Shown here piece after piece: positions 8,821 to 16,115 of a stretch of 64,000 nt of DNA; positions within the stretch are counted from its first letter, which is position 1, and every line of letters starts with the position of its first letter. The notes under the pieces are model-generated. The model worked only from the letters and a program-made list of their open reading frames with translations. It made no database searches and was not told where the DNA came from. The translations under genes were made by a program, and so were the position numbers. The DNA is from Photobacterium salinisoli. Lineage in GTDB: Bacteria; Pseudomonadota; Gammaproteobacteria; Enterobacterales; Vibrionaceae. The stretch covers positions 248,001 through 312,000 of the forward strand of contig NZ_QZMS01000011.1 of the NCBI RefSeq assembly GCF_003614885.1, given 5' to 3'.

Positions 8821-9342
8821 TTACCCTGAAACAGGCTGTTTCGGGGTATCTAATACCAGCTGGTAAAAATCCAGATCCAGCCAGCGCTCAAACTTGTAGG
8901 CTGCTTGCTTTATCGTGCCCGAGTATTCGAATCCCAGCTTTTTATGCAGGGCGATACTGCCGGTGTTTGTCGAATCTATCCCGCCCACCAGCACATGGTA
9001 ATTCTGCTCACGGGCCGCCTGAATCAGGGCATCCATCAGCTTGCGTCCCAAGCCTTTGCCTTGGTGCTGCGGGTGTATATATACAGAGTGTTCGACAGAA
9101 TATTTAAATGCAGCCCATGCACGGAAGGTACCGTAACTGGCAAACCCCATTAACTCACCGGCATCATTTTCAATCCCAATCACAGGAAACTGATTGGCCG
9201 TTTTGGTGGCAAACCAGGTTTGCATGATGTCCATCGTACGGGGCTGGTATTCGTAAAGTGCGGTGGTGTTAAGAATGGCATCGTTGAAAATAGCCAGAAT
9301 GGCTTCGCCATGTTTTTCATAGGTACAATGAACAAACTGCAT
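8821..9342 (-). CDS. GNAT acetyltransferase, phosphinothricin-acetyltransferase-like
   Basis: 173 residues. The acetyl-CoA binding loop QHQGKGLGRKL is the GNAT R/QxxGxG/A motif. The N-terminal pattern (ILNTTALYEYQPRT, then W..K) and C-terminal LGFEYSGTIKQAAYKF-W are typical of the PAT/YncA group, which acetylates methionine sulfoximine or related amino acid analogues. The second of two adjacent ATGs sits at better distance from AGGAGG and was chosen. It leads a two-gene unit with the methyltransferase. Confidence 0.88.
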   Translation of the reverse strand: MQFVHCTYEKHGEAILAIFNDAILNTTALYEYQPRTMDIMQTWFATKTANQFPVIGIENDAGELMGFASYGTFRAWAAFKYSVEHSVYIHPQHQGKGLGRKLMDALIQAAREQNYHVLVGGIDSTNTGSIALHKKLGFEYSGTIKQAAYKFERWLDLDFYQLVLDTPKQPVSG

Positions 9343-9470
9343 CATCCCTCCTGATGATCACAATACTCGGCAATCATTGCCTTCAGTCAGGCAGATACTT
9401 TACCACTAACTTTTCCCGGGTTAAGCGAAAATTTCAGAAAAACAGCCAGGTTACAGGCAAAAGCCATTGC

Positions 9471-9974
9471 TTAATGCCCCACGACAAGATAATTGGCCGC
9501 CAGTAAAAGCAGTAAAGAGATCGCAATTAACCAGGCAGAGAACACGATTTCATGATAGGCCTTAGTCAGCAGATCATTTTTATGCTGATTGCTCTGATAC
9601 ACGCGTTGCCATGTTTCGTAACAGCGCACCACGGCCAGGTGAAGATTGTCATTCGCACCTTGTTGCTTTATTTCTTCCAGCCAGTTATTCGGTAAATGCA
9701 CACCATACACATCTGTTGGCCTGAGCAGGCGAAACAAAAAGCTCCAGGCGGAAATCAAACCCAGGTAGGTAACCGCCACGGCGATAGCTGCGAGCCAGGC
9801 AATGGCGTGCTGAGGAGGGACAAACAAAGAAGAAGCAATAAACACCAGAACCGTAAACCCTGTGATGACAGCAGAATGCAATCCAAGCAGACGGGCCGCT
9901 TTTTCTTCAAGATACCGGGCGCGGCACTGTTCATCTGATAAAGCCGTGCGAACATGGTGATACAACACGGCCAT
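9471..9974 (-). CDS. Small multi-pass membrane protein of unknown function
   Basis: 167 residues. There is a short charged N-terminus, two hydrophobic helices at about 33-85, a soluble alpha-helical stretch (about 90-140) and a final hydrophobic helix near the C-terminus. I do not recognise the family. The layout (paired membrane helices plus a helical cytoplasmic segment) is seen in SLATT-like and related membrane effectors, but no conserved motif lets me claim that. The start at MAVLYHH has GAGAGAAG upstream; an ATG five codons earlier is possible. It stands alone. Confidence 0.65.
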   Translation of the reverse strand: MAVLYHHVRTALSDEQCRARYLEEKAARLLGLHSAVITGFTVLVFIASSLFVPPQHAIAWLAAIAVAVTYLGLISAWSFLFRLLRPTDVYGVHLPNNWLEEIKQQGANDNLHLAVVRCYETWQRVYQSNQHKNDLLTKAYHEIVFSAWLIAISLLLLLAANYLVVGH

Positions 9975-10084
9975 GTTGTCTTCTCTCATAGCATCAAGGC
10001 TTACCTGTTGGCTGTCAATCCGTTCCTGAGAGTATAGACGCTATAGCAGGGTAAAAAGTATCAGTCACTTGCCGCTCTTCTGTA

Positions 10085-11122
10085 TTACTTCAGTGTCTGT
10101 TGCACCCAAGCTTTGCCATCAGTGATATGCACTTTTGCATAAGCGCCGTTCATTAATGGCATGTTCGGTGCCAGATGGCCAATATCCGCGTCAAGGATGA
10201 CAGGTACAGCCAGATCGCCCAGCACTTGCTGAATAACCTCAGAGTGTGACAGTGATTTACCGTGACCGAGCGGCGAACCATCCCGGCCGAAAATAACCCC
10301 ATTGACGGCATCAAACACACCATTGAATGTCATTGCCATCAGCAGGCGAGCCATCGCAGTGGGTGATAACTCGGCATTTTCCAAAAACAGAATCAGGCCA
10401 TCCTGAGCATACTGCACTTTCATCTGCGGCAGATTCAGATATTCGGTACCCGATAGCAGGCCAACCGTATCCAGACAACCGCCTATCAGCCGGCCCGAAA
10501 ACGCAACTGATTCCGCCGCATCATTGACCGATAACGCCGTCCATTGTGTAGGCTGAGTGAAAGAGAAGCTTGCCTCGGGCTCTTTGGCATAATTGGCCGA
10601 TGCCACTTCATAGCAAGACGATTGCTGGAGCGTAAGAGATTCACCGGCAGGCAGACTGAGCAAAGAAAAAATCGCGCTATTGAGCGGATCTGTCACACCA
10701 GCATGAAGCTGCATCAGGTTCGCACAATGCAGGCTGGCCCAATCACAACGTGCCGTTAGTACAGACGAGATAGTACTGATATCTGAAAAGCCAATCAGCC
10801 ACTTAGGTTTGGCATGGCGCAGTAAGTCCAGATCCAGCAATGGCAACAGTTCCATCGCCAGTTCGCCTCCCCAGGGCGGCAAAATGGCATCAACGCGATC
10901 ATCTAACAAAAACGCCATCAACTCTTTGGCTCGTATTGTCGCCGGTGCACTGACATGGCCGGTATTTTCCCGCAAGCATTGCCCTTCCAGCACTTTAAAT
11001 CCTCTGTCACGCAAACCCTGGATAACCAGATCAAGGCGCACATGAAAATCGTCAGGGACACCTGCCGATAATGCTGTTACTGCTATTGTACAACCGGGAA
11101 CCAGTGGGGAAGGATAACGCAT
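10085..11122 (-). CDS. S66-family LD-carboxypeptidase (LdcA/MccF-like)
   Basis: 345 residues. Peptidase S66 enzymes cut the L-Lys/DAP-D-Ala bond of recycled murein tetrapeptides (LdcA) or inactivate microcin C-type compounds (MccF). The catalytic triad is visible: nucleophile Ser113 in GFSDIS, Glu in LENAEL and His in ILDADIGH. No signal peptide, so cytoplasmic. The start MRYPSP has AGAGAGG upstream; a 13-codon upstream extension was rejected. Sequence alone does not separate LdcA from MccF activity. Confidence 0.88.
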   Translation of the reverse strand: MRYPSPLVPGCTIAVTALSAGVPDDFHVRLDLVIQGLRDRGFKVLEGQCLRENTGHVSAPATIRAKELMAFLLDDRVDAILPPWGGELAMELLPLLDLDLLRHAKPKWLIGFSDISTISSVLTARCDWASLHCANLMQLHAGVTDPLNSAIFSLLSLPAGESLTLQQSSCYEVASANYAKEPEASFSFTQPTQWTALSVNDAAESVAFSGRLIGGCLDTVGLLSGTEYLNLPQMKVQYAQDGLILFLENAELSPTAMARLLMAMTFNGVFDAVNGVIFGRDGSPLGHGKSLSHSEVIQQVLGDLAVPVILDADIGHLAPNMPLMNGAYAKVHITDGKAWVQQTLK

Positions 11123-11311
11123 AGGGCCTCTCTTAACCGCATTGAACAGAAGCCCACACACTACGACAGAAGAAAATTAAATCAAGTCAATTCAATAACT
11201 AATAAATAACACATTAATACTTTATCCCATTGCTACCCTGTTCGCAGGCGCCCAAAAAACCATGTGTTTACATGTCGTCGGCATCACTTTGTTGTGCTGG
11301 TAATACAGACA

Positions 11312-12160
11312 TCAGGGGTGGTCATGAGCAGGCGTGATCCGCGTCTGGGACAGGTACGCTGACAAGCGGTTTATCGGTTCAAAATCCGGGGTTATCGGTA
11401 CACTTACATTCATGGTTTCCACTTCCAGCACCTCTTCGCCGTATTGTTTAAGAAAAGTGGGTAATGACAAGCATTTCACGCCCTCTGCCCAGCCATACTT
11501 CACCAGCATGTCAGCCAGATCTTCAGGGCTGTAGCGTTTTTCCTCAGCCAAAAAATAAAACGGTGCCAGCGTATCCTGTTCAATTAAGGTCACGTGAAAA
11601 GCGGCCAGATCATCAAGATGGGCGGCATAATACAGACCGGAAGACGGGATCAAAACAGGAATGCGAAGACTTTCACGACGGTTCAGAGAGGTATGGATCG
11701 GACATTCCTGCCCACCGTACACCAGCGTCGGCACAAAAACCGGCGTCCAGCCCAGTGCTATGGCTTCTTTCAGCGCAGGTACATCTTTTTCTGCCGCCGA
11801 CAGGGGTTCAAACTTTAGTTCATCGGAAGAGCATTGATCCGCACAGCCAAACACTTCGATACCCGATGTATACAGCTTTCTGGCATTAGGCTTTGCAAAG
11901 CGCTCAAGGCTGTCCATCAGTTCAGAGAAATCCGGTGGCTGCTTTTCCTGCGCATAAGGTGCCATGACAGGTCTGGCACAACAGATCACGGCATCAAACT
12001 TCCCGGCCATGTGCTCATCCTGCAGAGCAAGCGGGATGGCCAGCGGGTTATCCTGCTCAGGATGCTGGCTAAGTGCAAAAACCTGATAACCATGATCAAT
12101 AAGATGCCGTACCACATAGCGTCCGAGCACCGAATTTCCCCCTGCGACTAATACCTTCAT
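11312..12160 (-). CDS. NAD(P)-dependent epimerase/reductase-like (atypical SDR)
   Basis: 282 residues with an N-terminal Rossmann fold, dinucleotide loop AGGNSVLGRYV (6-16), then YTSGIEVFG and VPTLVYGG segments typical of extended SDR proteins. The classical YxxxK pair is not clear, so this is an atypical member; substrate unknown. The start has AGGAGGAGAG upstream. It is the last ordinary gene before the cassette array. Confidence 0.82.
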   Translation of the reverse strand: MKVLVAGGNSVLGRYVVRHLIDHGYQVFALSQHPEQDNPLAIPLALQDEHMAGKFDAVICCARPVMAPYAQEKQPPDFSELMDSLERFAKPNARKLYTSGIEVFGCADQCSSDELKFEPLSAAEKDVPALKEAIALGWTPVFVPTLVYGGQECPIHTSLNRRESLRIPVLIPSSGLYYAAHLDDLAAFHVTLIEQDTLAPFYFLAEEKRYSPEDLADMLVKYGWAEGVKCLSLPTFLKQYGEEVLEVETMNVSVPITPDFEPINRLSAYLSQTRITPAHDHP

Positions 12161-12373
12161 CTCTCCTCCTGACAGTCAGACGTCCCATGCATGCCAGTCT
12201 ACACACTCTGAAAAAAGCTGTCTGTTTTCTTGTCCTTAAGTTATAAGCATAGACGGTTGGGGGAAAGGTTTTGGCTTTGGGGAACTGGGAAAATTTATCC
12301 TTCACTTCCGCGACAAGCGGGAATCCATACAGCGAGTATGATTTTTAAGGCTGGGTTACATAGTGAAGCGGTA
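12161..12373. other. Junction between chromosomal genes and the cassette array
   Basis: No gene is seen here. It holds the left copy of a REP-like hairpin sequence (12301-12342) immediately before the putative terminal attC. Confidence 0.5.
12301..12342 (-). repeat. REP/dRS3-like hairpin repeat, left copy
   Basis: Read on the minus strand it contains ACTCGCTGTATGGATTCCCG followed by CTTGTCGCGGAA, forming a TTCCGC-GACAA-GCGGGAA hairpin. A clear homologue lies on the plus strand at 15015-15052, so the two copies bracket the cassette array in inverted orientation. Confidence 0.65.
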
Positions 12374-12433
12374 GCACAACAAGCAAAAAGCCGACGAAGT
12401 TTTCAGCGCTCCCCTTGCCGCAACTTGTTAGGT
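12374..12433 (-). other. Putative short attC site at the left end of the array
   Basis: On the minus strand it starts with ACCTAAC, a good RYYYAAC core, right after the stop codon of the first cassette gene, and ends at GTTGTGC, a weak GTTRRRY core. The ends can pair (AACAAG / CTTGTT). It is 60 bp and unlike the three VCR-type sites, so it is either a terminal site of another type or a degenerate one. Confidence 0.5.
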
Positions 12434-12436
12434 GCT

Positions 12437-12895
12437 TTACAACCCAGGGTATTTCCCTTCGGAGTCTACATAGTCAACTGCTTCTAAGTACCATCTTCCT
12501 TCATACTTAGTTAGACGATACTCATAGTCAGAAACAAACCCAAATGACCCCGTATGCTTTGTGGTAATAAGTGCTTTATTGCCTTCAACTTTTTCAGAGT
12601 GAATTACTTCATTTTCTGGGTCGTGAGATGAGTCCGAGCCAAAGGCTATGGGTTCGCCTACAAAACCCTTGAAACAGTACTTAGAAAGTATGTTGTTTTG
12701 ATAAAGCTCTTTTGCCTTTTTCATAGCTTCGCCGGTGTATTCGACTTCTGCCTCTGAAAGGCTATGTGCTTCGTCATTCCATTTTTCGAAATCAGCAATA
12801 AAAGATTGAACTAGAGATTTAGGTGAGTCCATGTTGTTTCCGTATGACAATGTAGAGAATAGTGCCATAAATATTGTGAGAATTTTATTCGACAT
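12437..12895 (-). CDS. Integron cassette gene: exported protein, NTF2-like C-terminus possible
   Basis: 152 residues. A Sec signal peptide is visible at the N-terminus (MSNKILTIFMALFSTLSYG). The mature part is acidic and ends in YRLTKYEGRWYLEAVDY, a pattern seen in small NTF2-like domains; I cannot assign a function. An ATG further upstream lies inside the attC core and has no ribosome-binding site; the chosen start has AGGA eight bases away. The stop codon lies four bases before the core of the left attC, the tight packing expected of a gene cassette. Confidence 0.72.
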   Translation of the reverse strand: MSNKILTIFMALFSTLSYGNNMDSPKSLVQSFIADFEKWNDEAHSLSEAEVEYTGEAMKKAKELYQNNILSKYCFKGFVGEPIAFGSDSSHDPENEVIHSEKVEGNKALITTKHTGSFGFVSDYEYRLTKYEGRWYLEAVDYVDSEGKYPGL

Positions 12896-12920
12896 TCGGA
12901 TTATCCTGACGTGCTCATGC

Positions 12921-13046
12921 ATCTAACGCCCGCTTAAGTGGTGAGCAACTCTACCACAACACTCAATTATTACACCGTAGACACTAAAGCCGACTCAAAC
13001 CAAAACCGCCGAGCGTTGCGAATCCGTCTTAAAGCGTTTGTTAAAT
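12921..13046 (-). other. attC: VCR-like attC recombination site 1
   Basis: 126 bp. On the minus strand it begins ATTTAAC (RYYYAAC) followed by AAACGCTTTAAGACGG and ends CACTTAAGCGGGCGTTAGAT (GTTRRRY). This is the layout of Vibrio cholerae repeats, with an imperfect palindrome throughout. The stop codon of the preceding cassette gene lies inside the first core. Confidence 0.9.
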
Positions 13047-13496
13047 GCACAGTTTCGATGCACTTTCAGTGTTCTCATCGTACTCCCAAAGCTCGACATC
13101 ATTTGGGATTAAGTGCTTATAAGTACGGATATAATATTGGACTAAAGTTTCGTTTCTCTTGGCACTGAAATCACGAAGAACAAACATGATTTTTCTGAAA
13201 TCGGCTGGAGCCGTATAAAAGTAATACATTGCTTCATTCCAAACCGTCAATTTCGCACTAGGAACATTACCACCTGTTGTCCATTTATGAGCCTTACACT
13301 CGACAATGATCTGTTGTTCAATACAACCGAGGTCGAACGCATGTTGTTTCTTCAAGTTTGAAACTCCGACTTCAACTTTCAGGTTGGGAACAAGTTCTAT
13401 GCCTTGGCTCAGAAAATATTTTGATGCAGCAGATTCGAACTCACGACCTACGTGAGCATTGGATTTTGAGCCTATTCTCTGAAACGGTTTATCCAT
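13041..13496 (-). CDS. Integron cassette gene: PD-(D/E)xK nuclease-like protein
   Basis: 151 residues, no signal peptide. The segment HAFDLGCIEQQIIVECKAHKW (about 53-73) fits the restriction-endonuclease-fold active site: Asp, a beta strand, then E-x-K (ECK). An upstream glutamate in GREFESAA could complete the site. The helix and strand order around it also fits. A nuclease role, perhaps in defence, is an inference. The start has GAGG upstream, and the stop overlaps the attC core. The gene is AT-richer than the flanking chromosome. Confidence 0.75.
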   Translation of the reverse strand: MDKPFQRIGSKSNAHVGREFESAASKYFLSQGIELVPNLKVEVGVSNLKKQHAFDLGCIEQQIIVECKAHKWTTGGNVPSAKLTVWNEAMYYFYTAPADFRKIMFVLRDFSAKRNETLVQYYIRTYKHLIPNDVELWEYDENTESASKLCI

Positions 13497-13509
13497 AACT
13501 TCCTCGTGC

Positions 13510-13635
13510 ATTTAACGCCCAATTAAGGTGTGAAGCACGCGACCACGACACTTAATTTGACCGCCGTAAACACCAAACTTAACCCAAACCAAAAATTCCA
13601 AGCGTGCTGAATCACTCTTAAATTGTTTGTTATGG
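13510..13635 (-). other. attC: VCR-like attC recombination site 2
   Basis: 126 bp between cores CCATAAC and GTTAAAT on the minus strand. Internal positions match attC 1 and 3 (plus-strand AACGCC, TTAAG, CCACGACAC, CCGTAAACAC, AAACCAAAAA, CCAAGCGTG, GAATC). Confidence 0.88.
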
Positions 13636-14112
13636 CGCTCCACTCAACGTTAGCTCTTGTATGTCAATTTGGTCTACTTCCCTGCCCAATATCCGCTTGT
13701 ACTCTACTAAACGATGAACTGGGATAACTGGCAACTCGATACCTTGATAATCTTTAATAACTGATTCTGAAAAGTAAATTTCAAGCTGGTGCCAAGAGCC
13801 ATCTTGATGTGATTGTATCTTAGTATGTTCAGACAAACCGATTTCAATTTTTTGATTTTGGTAAACCAATTGGAAATACTCTAGATCCCAACCATATTCG
13901 GCATAATGAGTTAACGGTTTGGATATGTATTTTGCTACATGCGGTAGCACTTTGTCTGCGTCTGAGTTTCTAATATAAAGATCTATATCTGCGATTTCCC
14001 GACTTCCACCATGAATAGTTGCCGCTAATCCACCTACTATTTGATACTCCACACCCTCTGCATCCAAGATCTCTTTGAGCCAATGCAAGGCTACTTTAAC
14101 TTTATCACTCAT
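13630..14112 (-). CDS. Integron cassette gene: nucleotidyltransferase-fold protein (MNT/AbiEii-like)
   Basis: 160 residues. GGLAATIHGGSREIADIDLYI, approximately residues 27-47, is the minimal nucleotidyltransferase signature: the GG turn, then the DxD metal pair (DID). Known relatives act as toxins (AbiEii, MenT-like), antitoxins (MNT with HEPN) or resistance enzymes. No HEPN partner is next to it, so if it belongs to a toxin-antitoxin pair the partner is elsewhere. It ends inside attC 2 and starts 31 bp from attC 3. Confidence 0.82.
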   Translation of the reverse strand: MSDKVKVALHWLKEILDAEGVEYQIVGGLAATIHGGSREIADIDLYIRNSDADKVLPHVAKYISKPLTHYAEYGWDLEYFQLVYQNQKIEIGLSEHTKIQSHQDGSWHQLEIYFSESVIKDYQGIELPVIPVHRLVEYKRILGREVDQIDIQELTLSGAP

Positions 14113-14142
14113 CTAGTTCCCTTAGCTGAATTTTGCCCTGCG

Positions 14143-14269
14143 CCATAACGCCGCGTTAAGTAGTGAGCAACGCTACCACCTAACCTAAACCGTTGCCCCG
14201 TAAACACAAAAACTGACTTGAATTAAAAATGCCAAGCGTTGTGAATCTGCCTTAAACGCTTTGTTATGC
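14143..14269 (-). other. attC: VCR-like attC recombination site 3
   Basis: 127 bp between cores GCATAAC and GTTATGG on the minus strand, with the same internal blocks as attC 1 and 2. It contains the stop codon of the preceding cassette gene in its first core. Confidence 0.88.
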
Positions 14270-14724
14270 ATATTCACACTTATCACCTAGAAAATCACCC
14301 TTGGCATTCCACGCAAGAAAATTGCTTTGTAATTTAGAGAATTCGTTAAACAAAGCGCCCAGCCGATTCAAATCTCTAGGCTCAAGCTGTATGCAAAACT
14401 CTGATATATGACTGTAGGGTAAAGGAGAATTATTGCAGAACCTAATTTGAAGTGCACATTGCCCTCGAGGACTCACCATAAATGCCCTAAGACGAAAATA
14501 ATGCGCAAAGTTGTCCTCTTCTCTTTCCGAGCCTACTTCATACAGAAAAACGTCTTGTGGATGACGCGGAAAGCCTCTAGACCTTTAGCGATTTCCATCA
14601 GATCAGAGGCATTATTATAGAGTTCAAACCTTGTGCTTTGCGTACCATTTGAAATATCCCACAAAAGCTGTAGGTGATATGGTTCTTCATAAGGAACTCT
14701 TTCTATTTTTAAGAAATATTCCAT
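14264..14724 (-). pseudogene. Integron cassette gene broken by a single-base frameshift
   Basis: Two frames on the minus strand read as one protein. The first part starts at MEYFLKIERVPYEEPYHLQL (AAGGG upstream) and runs off frame near position 14558, ending early in KTFFCMK. From the same place the other frame reads FPRHPQDVFLYEVGSERE, then YFRLRAFMVSPRGQ, LEPRDLNRLGALFNEFSKLQ and ends DKCEYA inside attC 3. Adding one base restores a 153-residue protein. It resembles small proteins of unknown function that I recall from Vibrio superintegron cassettes. Either the gene is inactivated or the read has an indel. Confidence 0.8.
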
Positions 14725-14738
14725 TTTTACCCTTATAT

Positions 14739-14745
14739 GCATAAC
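14739..14745 (-). other. Right-end core site of the cassette array
   Basis: GTTATGC on the minus strand, identical to the core ending other cassettes, 15 bp before the pseudogene start. No full attC or recognisable attI or integrase gene follows; a palindrome ACGACA-CCA-TGTCGT lies just beyond at 14756-14770. Confidence 0.55.
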
Positions 14746-15014
14746 ATTTTATTCAACGACACCATGTCGTATAACTCTTTCAATCAAAAATCACTTAAGC
14801 ATTTGATTTTATTTAACTAACCACACTTAACCAGATAAGTATATCAGTAAGATACATGACATCATGTTGTGTATCTTACTCAATTGCCTGATGCTACCCA
14901 ATTGATATTATTTGTTTTTCTGTATTTCATGACTTACACCAAAAATCAGCCACGTATAAGCTAATGAGAAAAACGACATCGGTCACTTACCCAGCACAAA
15001 GAAACCACAGAATT

Positions 15015-15052
15015 GCACTCGCCGCATGGATTTTCGCTTGCGCGGGAATGAA
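15015..15052 (+). repeat. REP/dRS3-like hairpin repeat, right copy
   Basis: GCACTCGCCGCATGGATTTT followed by CGCTTGCGCGGGAATGAA. It matches the minus-strand left copy at 12301-12342 over about 38 bp with a few differences. Confidence 0.65.
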
Positions 15053-15231
15053 AATAAATCATTGAATTACAATTAATTTAATCAGGTTTGACGTGTGCTT
15101 AAAAAGCAGAAATGAGAAGTTCGATACTGCCTCTCCCCCAGGGAAAAATTCAGGACGAATTTTTAGGTTGTCGGCGCCGGGAGCGCCTACAACCGGCCCG
15201 GACCACACCAAAGAACAAAAAAGCATTTCTG

Positions 15232-15259
15232 GGTACTCTTTGGGCTGACAAAGAGTACC
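15232..15259 (-). terminator. Strong hairpin terminator after the amino acid binding protein gene
   Basis: Perfect 11 bp stem GGTACTCTTTG / CAAAGAGTACC with a six-base loop, followed on the minus strand by a T6 run about ten bases later. It is embedded in a GC-rich block (about 15150-15280) unlike the flanks, which may itself be a dispersed repeat. Confidence 0.65.
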
Positions 15260-15296
15260 TGGCGCGCGGAGTTCAAGGCTCATTGTTGCCACAGAT

Positions 15297-16082
15297 TTAA
15301 AGCGCGACAAACTCACCGTAAATATCAAACTTAAAGTACTTACCGGCAATCCGGTCATACGTGCCATTTTCGCGGATGGTCTGAATGGCCTTGTTGAATT
15401 TATCCGCCAGTGCTTTATCTGTTTTACGCAGGGCCAGGGCAGTTCCTTCACCAATGTAGGCTTTGTCTGTGACCGCTTCACCGACAAACTCGTAATCCTT
15501 ACCCTGCTCTTTGTCCAGGAAAGCCAGCGCAAGCTGATCGGAGTTACCAAATGCCGCATCAAGACGGCCGGTCGACAAATCCAGATACACTTCGTCCTGA
15601 CCGGTATAGCGTTGAATTTTCGCTACATCGCCATACATGTCGGTGACGTATCTGTCATGAATAGTACCCAACTGAACACCGATTTTTTTCCCTTCCAGGC
15701 CGGCTTTATCTATGCTGATGCCTGCATCGTTACGCGCCACAAACCGGGCCGGAGTTTGGTAGTACTTATCGGTAAACAATACGCGTTGCTTACGCTCTTC
15801 TGTAATACGCATGGATGCCATAATCGCATCTGATTTACGGGCTAACAGCGAGGGGATCAGGCCGTCCCAGCTCTGCGTGACCCACACGCAGTCCAGCTTT
15901 GCTTCCTGGCAGAGTGCATCGGCGATTTCAATATCAAACCCTTTTGGAGTGCCGTTCGCATCTTTGTAGTTAAATGGCGGGTAAGTAAAATCGGATGCTA
16001 AACGTACCGGTTTTTCTGCTGCCTGTACGTTCGCCATCATTGCTGTTGCCAGGATCAGACCCAGACCTAGTTGCTTTTTCAT
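15297..16082 (-). CDS. Periplasmic basic amino acid binding protein (SBP_bac_3, ArgT/HisJ-like)
   Basis: 261 residues with a clear signal peptide cleaved after NVQA (about residue 21). The mature protein follows the lysine/arginine/ornithine-histidine binding protein pattern: SDFTYPPFNYKDANG, GFDIEIADALC, WDGLIPSL, MRITEERKQRVLFTDKYY and the closing GTYDRIAGKYF. It delivers ligand to an ABC permease, yet no permease or ATPase gene is nearby, so it is an orphan. It lies 33 bp after a HisC-family gene and is probably cotranscribed with it. Confidence 0.9.
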   Translation of the reverse strand: MKKQLGLGLILATAMMANVQAAEKPVRLASDFTYPPFNYKDANGTPKGFDIEIADALCQEAKLDCVWVTQSWDGLIPSLLARKSDAIMASMRITEERKQRVLFTDKYYQTPARFVARNDAGISIDKAGLEGKKIGVQLGTIHDRYVTDMYGDVAKIQRYTGQDEVYLDLSTGRLDAAFGNSDQLALAFLDKEQGKDYEFVGEAVTDKAYIGEGTALALRKTDKALADKFNKAIQTIRENGTYDRIAGKYFKFDIYGEFVAL

Positions 16083-16115
16083 TGTTATCCCCTCTTACAC
16101 TGTCGTGTTTATTCT

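Larger units (their letters stand above)
14746..15296. other. 551 bp intergenic region at the right side of the array
   Basis: No gene with a credible start and product. It is AT-rich to about 15010 and holds a hairpin at 14847-14879 (GTAAGATAC / GTATCTTAC). Then comes the right REP-like copy and a GC-rich block ending in a strong hairpin at 15232-15259. No integrase remnant is recognisable. Confidence 0.55.

Noticed and set aside
9471..9974. SLATT-type defence effector
   Set aside because: The membrane layout is only loosely similar and no nucleotide cyclase or sensor gene is adjacent.
15059..15562. 167-codon minus-strand frame overlapping the binding protein gene
   Set aside because: Shadow of the binding protein gene that runs into the GC-rich hairpin block; unlikely composition.
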